Made by a program: the position numbers and the translations under genes
Shown here: in pieces, positions 54,891 to 63,550 of the stretch
Layout: every line of letters starts with the position of its first letter
How positions within the stretch are numbered: position 1 is the stretch's first letter
Notes under the pieces: generated by a model
The model's database searches: none
What the model saw: only the letters and a program-made list of their open reading frames with translations
Told to the model about the DNA's origin: nothing
Origin: Allofournierella_A excrementavium
GTDB lineage: Bacteria; Bacillota; Clostridia; Oscillospirales; Ruminococcaceae
Assembly: GCA_019120375.1 (NCBI GenBank)
Contig: DWVE01000006.1
Coordinates: 1 to 64,000, forward strand
DNA length: 64,000 nucleotides
Direction of reading: 5' to 3'

Positions 54891-56833
54891 TGCCGTTTCG
54901 CCTCCTTCAAAACCGTAAAGGCCATCGTGGTGCCGCCGGGACCGGTGCGTTCCACCCATATCTCGCCGCCGTGGGCTTCCACCGCCTCCCGGCAGATCGT
55001 CAGCCCCAGGCCGCTGCCGCCGCCGCTGCTGACGCCCTGTTCAAAAATGTGGGGCAAAAGCGCCGGGTCGATGCCGCAGCCGGTGTCCGCCACGCGGAAC
55101 AGTACAACGTTCTTCTGCCCCACGTCCTCGGCGCTGATGGTGATCTGGCCGTTTTGGGTGTTCTTGCTGGCGTTCACCACCAGATTGATGAAAATTTGCA
55201 GCAGCATCTCAAAGTTGCCGTGCACCTGCCACGGCCCGCAGGGCAGCACCTGCACCGTGTTGTTGTTTTTCACGCACATGGGCACGGCGATGGCGCCCAC
55301 GCTTTCCAGAAGTTCCTCCGCCTTCACCGGGCCAAAGCTCAGCTCGCTCTTGCGCCCGTAGGAGTACTCCATCAGCCGGGTCACCATGTTTGCCAGCCGC
55401 TGGGCTTCCTGCTGGATGGTTTTGAGGTTGGCGGGGGCTTCCTCGGTGACGCGGCCCGCCGCCAGCTGCATACCGGTGAGCTGGGCATAGCCGGAGATGA
55501 CCGTCAGCGGCGTTTTCAGCTCGTGGGCCACCTTGTGCAAAAAATCCATGTTCAACTGGTTCATTTTTTCCAGCATCTCGCTGCGGCTGCGGCTGGCGAT
55601 CAGCTCCGCCTCCTGCCGCTGGCCCCGCAGGCTCATGGCCGCCGCATTGAGGAACACAAAGCCCAGCATGCCGCAGGCGGTGGCGCCGTAACGGGTGATC
55701 TGGGCGCTGCGCCCTGTCATGAGCGCCTCGTAGGCCAGCCCCGTCAGCAGCAAAACAAACCCCAGAAGCACCAGCACGTCCGCCGGTTCCAGTTTTTTCC
55801 GTCGCAGATAGACCCGCGCGACCCCGAACACCAGATACGCAAGATAGGGAACGGACAGATAATACACCAGGGTGGAAACGGTGACCAGCTCCCGGGTGGG
55901 CAGCAGGCAGACGAGCACGCCCGCGGCCCCGGCCATGCCCAGATAGGCCCAAAGGGGGCCCTGGGCGCTGGCCGTCCAATACTGGCATTTCAACATCAGC
56001 AGAACGCAGACCGGCATGAACATGACGATGAGGATGAGCGCCCGGTAGGCCAGATACCAGGATGCGTCCGGCGCCAGCAGATGGACCACAAAGAAGTTCT
56101 GGTCCCGCAGGGCCGTCAGCACACAGCACAGGGCAAGGCAGAGAAAGCTGGGTTTATTCCGCACCGCCGCGCTGAGCAGAAAGTAGGCCGCCAGCAGCAG
56201 AAGGCCGCCGCTGAGGGCCAGGGACACAAGGTCGCCCGCCGCCTTGAATTCCTCGATGTTCTGCGGTGTGGAAAGCTCGAAGGGCGGGATGTGGCCGCCG
56301 TCGTTGTGGACGTAATTGGAATATTGAACGATGAGTTCGATCTCGCCGCCTGTGCCGGAGAAGAGCGGAACGGTCATGTAGCCCACCCGGGGCACAAAGC
56401 TTTCCTCTGTTTCGGCCACCTGCCCGTATTCCGCCGCCTGCACCCCGTTCACAAAGATGCGGGCGGCATAGTCCGGCGAGAAACCGCAAAGGGCGTAATA
56501 CTGGTTGGGCCGGGCCAGGATGCGCAGCCGGTGGGTGCCGCAGGACCAGTCGGAGGGGGATGCGTCCTGGGCGGGCTGGCCCACGGCCCCTGCCGCGAAG
56601 TCCGCCGGGTCATACAGAGCGCCGGGGTAGAATTCCCACTGCCCGTCCACTGCGTAGATATTGGAGGCGACATCCAGCCGGCGGACGTCCAGAACGCCGT
56701 TCTCCACGGTTATATCCTTTGCGGAGGCCGTGCGCCCGAAGAAGGCCGCCGCCAGAGCCAGCAGGCTGCAAGCGACCACCACGACCGGCAAAAGCCAGTG
56801 GGCCGTTTTGCGCACAACGTCCTTGAAGCCCAT
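54887..56833 (-). CDS. 7TMR-DISM histidine kinase
   Basis: A 648-residue membrane sensor. An N-terminal span is followed by an extracellular 7TMR-DISM sensing domain (about 45-190, YAVDGQWEFYPGALYDP), which in this class often binds carbohydrates or other small ligands. Seven predicted membrane helices follow (about 200-405). The cytoplasmic kinase has H437 in DFLHKVAHELKTPLTVISGY, an N box (FINLVVNASKN), G1 (VADTGCGIDP) and G2 (GGGSGLGLTICREAV). All residues needed for autophosphorylation are present. GAAAGGAGGACG precedes the ATG. It is translationally coupled to the response regulator. The ligand is unknown. Confidence 0.94.
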   Translation of the reverse strand: MGFKDVVRKTAHWLLPVVVVACSLLALAAAFFGRTASAKDITVENGVLDVRRLDVASNIYAVDGQWEFYPGALYDPADFAAGAVGQPAQDASPSDWSCGTHRLRILARPNQYYALCGFSPDYAARIFVNGVQAAEYGQVAETEESFVPRVGYMTVPLFSGTGGEIELIVQYSNYVHNDGGHIPPFELSTPQNIEEFKAAGDLVSLALSGGLLLLAAYFLLSAAVRNKPSFLCLALCCVLTALRDQNFFVVHLLAPDASWYLAYRALILIVMFMPVCVLLMLKCQYWTASAQGPLWAYLGMAGAAGVLVCLLPTRELVTVSTLVYYLSVPYLAYLVFGVARVYLRRKKLEPADVLVLLGFVLLLTGLAYEALMTGRSAQITRYGATACGMLGFVFLNAAAMSLRGQRQEAELIASRSRSEMLEKMNQLNMDFLHKVAHELKTPLTVISGYAQLTGMQLAAGRVTEEAPANLKTIQQEAQRLANMVTRLMEYSYGRKSELSFGPVKAEELLESVGAIAVPMCVKNNNTVQVLPCGPWQVHGNFEMLLQIFINLVVNASKNTQNGQITISAEDVGQKNVVLFRVADTGCGIDPALLPHIFEQGVSSGGGSGLGLTICREAVEAHGGEIWVERTGPGGTTMAFTVLKEAKRQ

Positions 56834-56912
56834 GGAACGTCCTCCTTTCCGCCTTTATAAATATTGTATCACATTCACCGCACCGCGCCGGAATCATTGC
56901 AAAACTGCAAAG

Positions 56913-57620
56913 TCACTCGTTGTAAATTTGCTGGCAGCCCTCGATGGCCTCCCCCAGATAGGTCTCGATCCAGCGGCGCAGCTGCCGCTCGTCCCGGTTT
57001 TTCAGATGGGTATAGAGCAGTTCGGTGTTGCGGCAGAGGGCCTCGATGCCGTAGCGGCGGCAAAAGCGCACCCACAACACGATGACCGGCGCGCGGAAGG
57101 AGTAGTAGAACAGGGGCAGAATGCTGTTGCCGCTGATGAGGGCCAGCTCGTGCTGGAACTCAAAGGCCCGCTCCGCCGCCTGCTGGGGCGTCTGGGCCCC
57201 GGCGATGTGGGCCACAAGGTCGCCCAGGCGGTCGATGTCCTCGTCGGTGGCATTGCGCAGGATAAGCCCCACCGCCAGCTGTTCCAGCGCCCGGCGCACC
57301 TCCAGGATGGAGCGTATCTCCTCCCGGCCCAGGGTGCCGCCGTTGTATTCCATGATGGCGATGAGGGTGCTCAGATTGCCGTTGCGCCGGTAGTCCGCCA
57401 CAAAGGTGCCCTGGCGGGGGCGTATTTCCACAAATCCTTGCGCCGCAAGCTCCGCCAGGCCGCCGTTCACCACCGCCCGGCTCACCTGCATCTGGCGGGC
57501 CAGTTCCCGCTCGGGGGGCAGCGCCGTGCCCTGGGCCAGCTCCCCCGAAAGGATCATCCCCTGTATCTGCTTGACGAACAGATCTTTCAGGCTGGGGGCC
57601 GAGAGTTTTTCAAATTCCAC
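56913..57620 (-). CDS. FadR-subfamily GntR transcriptional regulator
   Basis: A 235-residue regulator. The N-terminal winged helix (LKDLFVKQIQGMILSGELAQ, then LPPERELARQMQVSRAVVN and GFVEIRPRQGTFV) is typical GntR. The C-terminal all-helical FCD-like domain (about 80-235) binds an organic acid or similar effector, often around a metal. The start is GTG at 57620 behind GAGGAGG. Its promoter is followed by a perfect FadR-type operator at 57640-57650, so it probably represses itself. It is divergent from hypB, whose promoter lies within the same spacer, and may control that operon too. The effector cannot be predicted. Confidence 0.9.
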   Translation of the reverse strand: MEFEKLSAPSLKDLFVKQIQGMILSGELAQGTALPPERELARQMQVSRAVVNGGLAELAAQGFVEIRPRQGTFVADYRRNGNLSTLIAIMEYNGGTLGREEIRSILEVRRALEQLAVGLILRNATDEDIDRLGDLVAHIAGAQTPQQAAERAFEFQHELALISGNSILPLFYYSFRAPVIVLWVRFCRRYGIEALCRNTELLYTHLKNRDERQLRRWIETYLGEAIEGCQQIYNE

Positions 57621-57639
57621 TGTGTCTTCCTCCTCGTAT

Positions 57640-57650
57640 TGGTCATACCA
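57640..57650. promoter_or_regulatory. FadR-type operator TGGTCATACCA
   Basis: The sequence matches the FadR-subfamily consensus TNGTNNNACNA at every fixed position and is a perfect inverted repeat (TGGT-CAT-ACCA). It sits 8-18 bases downstream of the predicted transcription start of the GntR gene. Confidence 0.8.
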
Positions 57651-57664
57651 GATACCACACCCTT

Positions 57665-57693
57665 ATTTTACCATGCAAATGGCTGAACGCCAA
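57665..57693 (-). promoter_or_regulatory. Promoter of the GntR regulator
   Basis: On the minus strand TTGGCG (57688-57693) and TAAAAT (57665-57670) have a 17-base spacer. The operator at 57640-57650 lies just downstream. Confidence 0.7.
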
Positions 57694-57733
57694 GGGCCTT
57701 TTTTGCGCAGAATTCCGAAAAAATCGGCATCTA

Positions 57734-57763
57734 TTGACCTTCTTCGCAGGATAATGTTATTCT
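57734..57763 (+). promoter_or_regulatory. Promoter of the hypB operon
   Basis: TTGACC (57734-57739) and TATTCT (57758-57763) have an 18-base spacer. A short AGCCC/GGGCT hairpin followed by TTTCTTT comes soon after (57773-57795) and could attenuate the transcript. Confidence 0.55.
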
Positions 57764-57824
57764 TTTAACGTTCAGCCCGGGCCGGGCTTTCTTTCTGGCC
57801 CGACCACTGATACGACCATGGAGT

Positions 57825-58532
57825 GTGAGAGAATTGGAATCCTTTAAAATTCTTGAGATTCGCCAGAGCGTGTTTGCCTCCAACGACGAAGAGGCGGCGA
57901 AACTGCGGGCGGAACTGAAGGAGAAGGGCGTGTTCCTTCTGAACCTGATGTCCAGCCCCGGCTCGGGCAAGACCACCACCCTGACCCGCACCATCGAGGC
58001 GCTGAAAGACGAAATGAAAATCGGCGTGATGGAGGCGGACATCGACTCGGACGTGGACGCCCGCACCATCTCGGCGGCGGGTGCAAAGGCCATCCAGCTG
58101 CACACTGGCGGCATGTGCCACCTGGACGCGGGCATGACCCGCCAGGGCCTGGAGGGCCTGGGCACCGGGGACGTGGAACTGGCCATTCTGGAGAATGTGG
58201 GCAATCTGGTCTGCCCTGCCGAGTTCGACACCGGCGCGGTGAAGAACGCCATGATTTTGTCCGTGCCTGAAGGACACGACAAGCCTCTGAAGTACCCCCT
58301 GATGTTCCAGGTGTGCGACGTGGTGCTGGTGAACAAGATGGATGTTCTGCCCTACTTCAACTTTGACCTGGAAAAATGCACCGAGTACGTGAAAATGCGC
58401 AACCCCAAGGCCCAGGTCATCCCCATCTGTGCCGCCACCGGCGAAGGGATGGACGCCTGGTACGACTGGCTGCGCCGGGAAGTGCGCGCCTGGCGGGGCG
58501 AAGAAACGAAAAAGGAGAACGGCCATGAGTGA
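57825..58532 (+). CDS. hypB: HypB, nickel-insertion GTPase
   Basis: GTPase that, with HypA, delivers nickel to [NiFe] hydrogenase and related enzymes. The 235-residue protein has the P-loop LMSSPGSGKTTTL (about 42-54), MEADIDSDVDAR (switch region), the metal-binding C98-H99 in HTGGMCHLDAGM, and the NKMD guanine-specificity motif in VVLVNKMDVLPY. It lacks the histidine-rich nickel-storage N-terminus of some homologues. The start is not certain: GTG at 57825 is given, but TTG at 57834 has better spacing from GGAG and would give a start more like other HypB proteins. It overlaps the next gene by eight bases. No hydrogenase structural gene is in the window. Confidence 0.95.
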   Translation: MRELESFKILEIRQSVFASNDEEAAKLRAELKEKGVFLLNLMSSPGSGKTTTLTRTIEALKDEMKIGVMEADIDSDVDARTISAAGAKAIQLHTGGMCHLDAGMTRQGLEGLGTGDVELAILENVGNLVCPAEFDTGAVKNAMILSVPEGHDKPLKYPLMFQVCDVVLVNKMDVLPYFNFDLEKCTEYVKMRNPKAQVIPICAATGEGMDAWYDWLRREVRAWRGEETKKENGHE

Positions 58533-61281
58533 GACCCATTTTCCCCTGGACGAGAGCAAGCTGTCCTTTGAGATTCCCCGGGACGAACAGCCCCGGGAGA
58601 AGATACTGAAACTGGGGCGGAAAATCACCGACCGCATCCCCGCCAAATTGAAGGGCGTGACCGGCGACGACCCGGAATACTGGGGCCTGGCGGGCCTTGT
58701 GACCGACGAGATGGCGGACGTGGCCCTCAAGATGGAGGTCCGCAAGCCCATGACCCTGCCCCAGCTGGTGAAGGCCACCGGCAGGAGCGCCGAGGAATTG
58801 GAACCGCTGCTCTATCAGATGAGCTACATCGGCCTGCTGGAATACAACTGGGAGAACGAGCGGCACGAAAAGCAGTACGTTCTGCCCATGTTCGTGCCGG
58901 GCAGCGCCGAGTTCTTCAACATGCAGAAGCACCAAATTGAGGAGCACCCGGAGGTGACCGCCTTCTTTGAGCGGATGACCTTCCTGCCGCTGGAGCACAT
59001 CCCCGCCATGGTGCCCCCCGGGGGCGCGGGCATCGGCATGCACGTCATCCCGGTGGAGAAGGCCATCGAGACCGAGAACCAGTCGGTGGACATCGAGCAC
59101 ATCAGCCACTGGCTGAAAAAGTACGACGGCAAGTACGCCGCCAGCCCCTGCAGCTGCCGCATGAGCCGGGCAAAGCTGGGCGAGGGCTGCGGCGACGACC
59201 CGGAGGACTGGTGCATCGGCGTGGGCGACATGGCGGACTATCTGGTGGAGACCAAAAAGGGCCACTATGTGGACTACGACGAGGTGCTGCGCATCCTGAA
59301 GCGGGCCGAGGACAACGGCTTCGTGCACCAGATCACCAACATCGATGGCGAGAACAAGATCTTCGCCATCTGCAACTGCAACGTGAACGTCTGCAACGCG
59401 CTGCGTCTGAGCCAGATGTTCAACACCCCCAACCTGGGCCGCTCGGCCTATGTGGCCCACGTGACCACCGAGAACTGTGTGGCCTGCGGCCGCTGTGTGG
59501 AGTTCTGCCCCGCGGGCGCGGTGAAGCTGGGCCAGAAGCTGTGCACCAAGGACGGGCCTGTGGAGTACCCCCGGATGGAGGACCCCGCCGTGACCCCCTG
59601 GGGCCCGGAGAAGTGGACGGTGGACTACCGGGACAAAAACCGCGTCAACTGCCACGACACCGGCACCGCCCCCTGCAAGACCGCCTGCCCCGCCCACATC
59701 GCGGTGCAGGGCTATCTGAAGATGGCGGCGCAAAGCCGCTACACCGAGGCGCTGGCTCTCATCAAGAAGGAGAACCCCTTCCCCGCCGTCTGCGGACGGG
59801 TGTGCAACCGCCGCTGTGAGGACGCCTGCACCCGCGGCAGCGTGGACTCCGCCGTGGCCATCGACGCGGTGAAGAAGTTCATTGCCCAGAAGGACCTGGA
59901 CGCCGCCACCCGCTACATCCCGCCCGTCGTGCCCGCCAGCACCGGCGAGGGCTTCAGTGAGAAAATCGCCATCATCGGCGCGGGCCCCGCGGGCCTTTCC
60001 TGCGCCTTCTATCTGGCGGAAAAGGGCTACAAGCCCACCGTGTTCGAGAAGAATGCCCGGCCCGGCGGCATGCTGGTGTACGGCATCCCCTCCTACAAGC
60101 TGGAAAAAGACGTGGTGGAGGCGGAAATCGAGGTCATCCGCGCCATGGGCGTGGACATCCGCTGCGGCGTGGAAGTGGGCAAGGACGTGACCCTGGACCA
60201 GCTGCGGGCCGAAGGCTACAAGGCCTTCTACATCGCCATCGGCTGCCAGGGCGGACGCAAAGCCGGCGTGCCCGGCGAGGATGCCGAGGGCGTGTTCACC
60301 GCGGTGGACTTCCTGCACGCGGTGGCGGAGAACGAGCACACCCCGGCGGCAAAGCGCACCGTGGTCATCGGCGGCGGCAACGTGGCCATCGACGCGGCCC
60401 GCAGCGCCCGCCGCTGCGGCGCGGAAGAAGTTTCCATGTTCTGCCTGGAGGCCAAGGACGCCATGCCCGCCGACCCGGAGGAAGTGGCGGAGGCCCAGGC
60501 CGAGCAGGTGCTGCTGCACTGCGGCTGGGGCCCGAAGGAAATTCTCACCGAGAACGGCAAAGTCACCGGCGTGATGTTCAAGCGTTGCCTCTCGGTGCTG
60601 AACGCCGAGGGCCGCTTCGCTCCCGTTTACAACGAGGCCGACACCATGACCGTGGCCTGCGAGCAGGTCATCCTGAGCATCGGCCAGAGCATCCTCTGGG
60701 GCAACCTTCTGGAAGGCAGCAAGGTGGAGCTGGCCGGCGGCGGGCGCGCCGCGGCGGACGCGCTCACCTACCAGACCGCCCAGCCCGACGTGTTCGTGGG
60801 CGGCGATGTGTACACCGGCCCCGGTTTTGCCATCGAGGCCATCGCCGCCGGCAAGGAGGGCGCGGTGTCCATCCACCGCTTTGTCCAGCCGGACACCAGC
60901 CTCACCATCGGCCGCAACCGGCGGGACTTTATCCAGCTGGATAAAGACAACCTCTTCCTCACCGGCTACGACAGCGCCGCCCGCCAGGAGGCCGCGGCCC
61001 CCGCGCCGGGCCTCTCCTTCCGGGACACCCACGGCACCCTCACCGAGGAGCAGGTGAAGACCGAGACCGCCCGCTGCCTTGGCTGCGGCGCGTCGGTGGT
61101 GGACCCGAACAAGTGCATCGGCTGCGGCATCTGCACCACCAAGTGCGAGTTTGACGCCATCCACCTCTCCCGCGACCTGCCCGAGTGCAGCACCATGGTG
61201 CGCACCGAGGACAAGTTCAAGGCCATCCTGCCCTACATGGTCAAGCGGGGCCTGCGGCTGAAATTCGGCAAGAAAGGCTGA
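58525..61281 (+). CDS. Multi-domain FeS/FAD oxidoreductase with GltD-type core
   Basis: A 918-residue redox protein between hypB and hypA. Order: an N-terminal winged-helix-like region with LPQLVKATGRSAEELEPLLY (about 55-90); a cysteine-rich part (SPCSCRMSRAKLGEGCG, about 210); a ferredoxin cluster (CVACGRCVEFCP, about 317); the GltD/DPD FeS domain (CKTACPAHI at 386, CGRVCNRRCEDAC about 430); FAD binding (IAIIGAGPAGLS at 482); NAD(P) binding (VVIGGGNVAIDAA at 612); and two more cluster motifs (CLGCG, CIGCGICTTKCEF, about 850-880). It probably transfers electrons between NAD(P)H and an FeS partner. AAAGGAGAACGG precedes the ATG at 58525, inside the end of hypB. The substrate is unknown; the hyp context suggests hydrogen or nickel-enzyme metabolism. 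Confidence 0.88.
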   Translation: MSETHFPLDESKLSFEIPRDEQPREKILKLGRKITDRIPAKLKGVTGDDPEYWGLAGLVTDEMADVALKMEVRKPMTLPQLVKATGRSAEELEPLLYQMSYIGLLEYNWENERHEKQYVLPMFVPGSAEFFNMQKHQIEEHPEVTAFFERMTFLPLEHIPAMVPPGGAGIGMHVIPVEKAIETENQSVDIEHISHWLKKYDGKYAASPCSCRMSRAKLGEGCGDDPEDWCIGVGDMADYLVETKKGHYVDYDEVLRILKRAEDNGFVHQITNIDGENKIFAICNCNVNVCNALRLSQMFNTPNLGRSAYVAHVTTENCVACGRCVEFCPAGAVKLGQKLCTKDGPVEYPRMEDPAVTPWGPEKWTVDYRDKNRVNCHDTGTAPCKTACPAHIAVQGYLKMAAQSRYTEALALIKKENPFPAVCGRVCNRRCEDACTRGSVDSAVAIDAVKKFIAQKDLDAATRYIPPVVPASTGEGFSEKIAIIGAGPAGLSCAFYLAEKGYKPTVFEKNARPGGMLVYGIPSYKLEKDVVEAEIEVIRAMGVDIRCGVEVGKDVTLDQLRAEGYKAFYIAIGCQGGRKAGVPGEDAEGVFTAVDFLHAVAENEHTPAAKRTVVIGGGNVAIDAARSARRCGAEEVSMFCLEAKDAMPADPEEVAEAQAEQVLLHCGWGPKEILTENGKVTGVMFKRCLSVLNAEGRFAPVYNEADTMTVACEQVILSIGQSILWGNLLEGSKVELAGGGRAAADALTYQTAQPDVFVGGDVYTGPGFAIEAIAAGKEGAVSIHRFVQPDTSLTIGRNRRDFIQLDKDNLFLTGYDSAARQEAAAPAPGLSFRDTHGTLTEEQVKTETARCLGCGASVVDPNKCIGCGICTTKCEFDAIHLSRDLPECSTMVRTEDKFKAILPYMVKRGLRLKFGKKG

Positions 61282-61286
61282 GCGCC

Positions 61287-61646
61287 ATGCACGAACTGGG
61301 CATCGTATTCCACATCATCAAAACGGTGGAGGCCGCCGGGCGGGAAAACGGCGTGAAACGGGTGAAGGCCGTGACGCTGGAGCTGGGCGAAGTGTCCGGC
61401 GTGGTGGGCGACTACCTCCAGGACTGCTGGAAGTGGGCCGCCGCCCGTTCGGAGATGCTGGACGGGGCGGAACTGCGGGTGGAGACCATTCCCGCCCGCA
61501 CCCTGTGTGAAGCCTGCGGCCATGTGTACGCCACCTTGGAGCACGGGCGCACCTGCCCCGCCTGCGGCAGCGGGCAGACCCACCTTGTGCAGGGCAATGA
61601 AATGCTCATCCGGGACATCGCGGTGCCGGACGAGCCGCCCCTTTGA
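61287..61646 (+). CDS. hypA: HypA, nickel metallochaperone
   Basis: A 119-residue partner of HypB in nickel delivery. It begins MHELGIVF, whose N-terminal amine and His2 bind nickel. It contains KAVTLELGEVSGV and the zinc-binding pair CEACGHVY and CPACGSG, typical of HypA. It starts five bases after the stop of the large oxidoreductase, so the three genes form one operon. The start is fixed by the need for His2. Genes hypC-F and hydrogenase subunits are absent here, so the pair may serve an enzyme encoded elsewhere. Confidence 0.96.
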   Translation: MHELGIVFHIIKTVEAAGRENGVKRVKAVTLELGEVSGVVGDYLQDCWKWAAARSEMLDGAELRVETIPARTLCEACGHVYATLEHGRTCPACGSGQTHLVQGNEMLIRDIAVPDEPPL

Positions 61647-61659
61647 GGGCCATTTTCAA

Positions 61660-61692
61660 TTACAAATTGTAAATTTATGTCGTTTATCGACA
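61660..61692. promoter_or_regulatory. Two inverted repeats upstream of the membrane-protein gene
   Basis: TTACAA-A-TTGTAA (61660-61672) and TGTCG-TTTAT-CGACA (61678-61692) lie side by side just before the ribosome site at 61692-61697. Both look like operators. The 12-mer CAAATTGTAAAT, covering half of the first, recurs at 63441-63452 upstream of the TetR gene. Confidence 0.5.
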
Positions 61693-61705
61693 AGGAGGAA
61701 TCATC

Positions 61706-62743
61706 ATGTTGTTTCAAATCTACGGCGAGACCGCCGGTTGGCAGCTGCTGGGCTGGCTGCTGGTGTTCGCGGGGCTGGTGCTGGCCAACGAGGTGGCCCG
61801 CCGCACGCCCCAGGGCGGCGTCTTCTGCTTTCTCATCCTGCCCGCCGGGCTGACGGTCTACTTCATCTCCATCTATGTGGGCGCGGCCATGGGGGCCGAG
61901 TGGGCGCTGACGAATCCCACCTACACCCACATGAACAGCTGGTTCCACTACGCCAAGCTCTACGCCGCCACCGCCGGGTGCATCGGCTTCATGATGCTGA
62001 AATACAAATGGGGCGTGGGCAAGACCCACTGGTTCAAGGCCTTCCCCTTCGTCATCGTGGCCATCAACATCCTCATCGCCGTGGGCAGCGATTTTGAGTC
62101 CGGCATCCGGGGCGCCATGGCCCTGGCCGCCACCGGCGAGCGGTGGTGGCTGTCCAGCGAGAACGTCTGGCTCTACGGCGGCTGGTGGAACTGGGTGAAC
62201 GGCATCGCCGGCATCCTGAACATCCTGTGCATGACCGGCTGGTGGGGCATCTACACCTCCAAAAAGCACGACGACATGCTCTGGCCGGACATGACCATCC
62301 TCTACATCATCGCCTACGACCTGTGGAACTTCGAGTACACCTATAACAACCTGCCCACCCACGCCTGGTACTGCGGCCTGGCCCTTCTGCTGGCCCCCAC
62401 CTTTGCCAACGCGCTGTGGAACAAGGGCGGCTGGATCCAGAACCGGGCCAACACCCTGGCCCTGTGGTGCATGTTCGCCCAGGTGTTCCCCCTGTTCCAG
62501 GACGCCAGCGTGTTCAGCACCCTGCCGGTGCTCTACGCCGACGGCGTGATGGACCCCACCATGCGGCCCACCGCCGCCGACCCCACCATGCAGGGCGTGA
62601 TCGCCATTCTGGCGCTGGCCGCCAACGTCATCGTGCTGGCCATCATCATCAAGCGCGCCGTGCAGCAGAAAAAGAACCCCTACAAAAACGAAATTTTCTC
62701 CGACACCCGCGACTTCCGCCAGGCGATGGCGCGCGCGGAGTGA
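61706..62743 (+). CDS. Polytopic membrane protein, DUF5692-like
   Basis: A 345-residue integral membrane protein with about eight or nine hydrophobic helices (for example LLGWLLVFAGLVLANEVARR, VFCFLILPAGLTVYFISIYV, FPFVIVAINILIAVG, GVIAILALAANVIVLAIIIK) and tryptophan-rich loops (NVWLYGGWWNWVNG, TGWWGIYTSKKHDD). I believe it belongs to the DUF5692 family, from memory; the function is unknown. There is no signal peptide and a basic cytoplasmic tail. AAGGAGG precedes the ATG. It follows hypA by 59 bases that hold two operator-like repeats, so it may have separate control. A terminator follows. Confidence 0.7.
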   Translation: MLFQIYGETAGWQLLGWLLVFAGLVLANEVARRTPQGGVFCFLILPAGLTVYFISIYVGAAMGAEWALTNPTYTHMNSWFHYAKLYAATAGCIGFMMLKYKWGVGKTHWFKAFPFVIVAINILIAVGSDFESGIRGAMALAATGERWWLSSENVWLYGGWWNWVNGIAGILNILCMTGWWGIYTSKKHDDMLWPDMTILYIIAYDLWNFEYTYNNLPTHAWYCGLALLLAPTFANALWNKGGWIQNRANTLALWCMFAQVFPLFQDASVFSTLPVLYADGVMDPTMRPTAADPTMQGVIAILALAANVIVLAIIIKRAVQQKKNPYKNEIFSDTRDFRQAMARAE

Positions 62744-62772
62744 TATATTCTTCTCCCCCATTCTGGAAAACA

Positions 62773-62813
62773 CCCCGCGGGGCCGTCTTTGGCGGCTTCG
62801 CGGGGCGTTTTCC
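62773..62813. terminator. Terminator between the convergent membrane-protein and TetR genes
   Basis: CCCCGCG and CGCGGGG pair around an inner GGCCGTC...GGCGGC part and are followed by CGTTTTCC on the top strand. It lies between the stop codons of two convergent genes. Confidence 0.7.
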
Positions 62814-62824
62814 CTTTGTGTGAT

Positions 62825-63415
62825 TCAGTCGTCGCTCACAGGGCGGGCAAGGCCATGGGTCATCATGTTGTGTATCATGCGATAGGTCAGCTGCGTCATC
62901 TCCCGGGGCGGTTCGGCGCAGCCGCCCGCCAGCCAGTGCTTAATGAGGCCCACCGCGCCGGTGGTGCAGAAGGCAAAGCCGTAATCGATGCTGCTGCGCC
63001 GCTCGGGGAAATCCTCCCGCAGCTTTTGCAGCACGTTCTCCTCCATCATCCGCTCGATGCGGTGCAGAAAAGCCATGTCCCCGTGGGGCCCTACCAGGGC
63101 GGCGCATATCTCCTGATTGTCGTAGAGGATGGAGAAGACCTTCTCGATGAAGGCAAGGCCCTCCTGCTCGAAGGAGCTCACCGGGTGGATGTGCACCGCC
63201 GCGTGTATCTCGTCGAACAGCTCCTGTTCCACTGCCGCCAGCAGGTCGAAGATGTCGTTGTAGTGAAGATAGAAGGTGGAGCGGTTGATGTCCGCCAGGT
63301 CCACCAGTTCCTTCACCGTTATCTCGCTGGCGCTCTTTTGCTGCATCAGCTGCGCCAGCGCCCGCCGTATCTGCCGGCGGGTGCGCCGGATGCGCCGGTC
63401 CTTCGTTTCGTCCAT
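62825..63415 (-). CDS. TetR-family transcriptional regulator
   Basis: A 196-residue repressor. The N-terminal helix-turn-helix reads RRTRRQIRRALAQLMQQKSA, then ITVKELVDLADINRSTFYLH, the classic TetR signature with YLHYNDIFDLL after it. The C-terminal helical domain (about 70-196) would bind an unknown ligand. The start at 63415 has GGAGAGG upstream; an open frame extends further but lacks a start signal. It is divergent from a YhgE/Pip membrane protein gene whose promoter is overlapped by an inverted repeat, so it probably represses that gene, as often seen for TetR-YhgE pairs. Confidence 0.92.
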   Translation of the reverse strand: MDETKDRRIRRTRRQIRRALAQLMQQKSASEITVKELVDLADINRSTFYLHYNDIFDLLAAVEQELFDEIHAAVHIHPVSSFEQEGLAFIEKVFSILYDNQEICAALVGPHGDMAFLHRIERMMEENVLQKLREDFPERRSSIDYGFAFCTTGAVGLIKHWLAGGCAEPPREMTQLTYRMIHNMMTHGLARPVSDD

Positions 63416-63514
63416 GGCCTCTCCTTTTCTGCCCGCCGGGCAAATTGTAAATCTTTTTTGAATGTTCAACAGTTTCTCGTCATCGTGTTGATTAAACGCC
63501 ATTCGGGCGAAAAA

Positions 63515-63550
63515 TCAACGGTTGAGTGTTTTTCTCCCTTTCAGTATAAT
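63515..63550 (+). promoter_or_regulatory. Promoter and operator of the YhgE/Pip gene
   Basis: TTGAGT (63522-63527) and a perfect TATAAT (63545-63550) have a 17-base spacer. The inverted repeat TCAAC-G-GTTGA (63515-63525) overlaps the -35 box. Further GTTGA/TCAAC half-sites occur around 63466-63491 and 63588-63604, which suits control by the divergent TetR protein. Confidence 0.7.

Noticed and set aside
57773..57795. A riboswitch in the hypB leader
   Set aside because: Only a five-pair GC hairpin with a short pyrimidine run is present; at most a weak attenuator.
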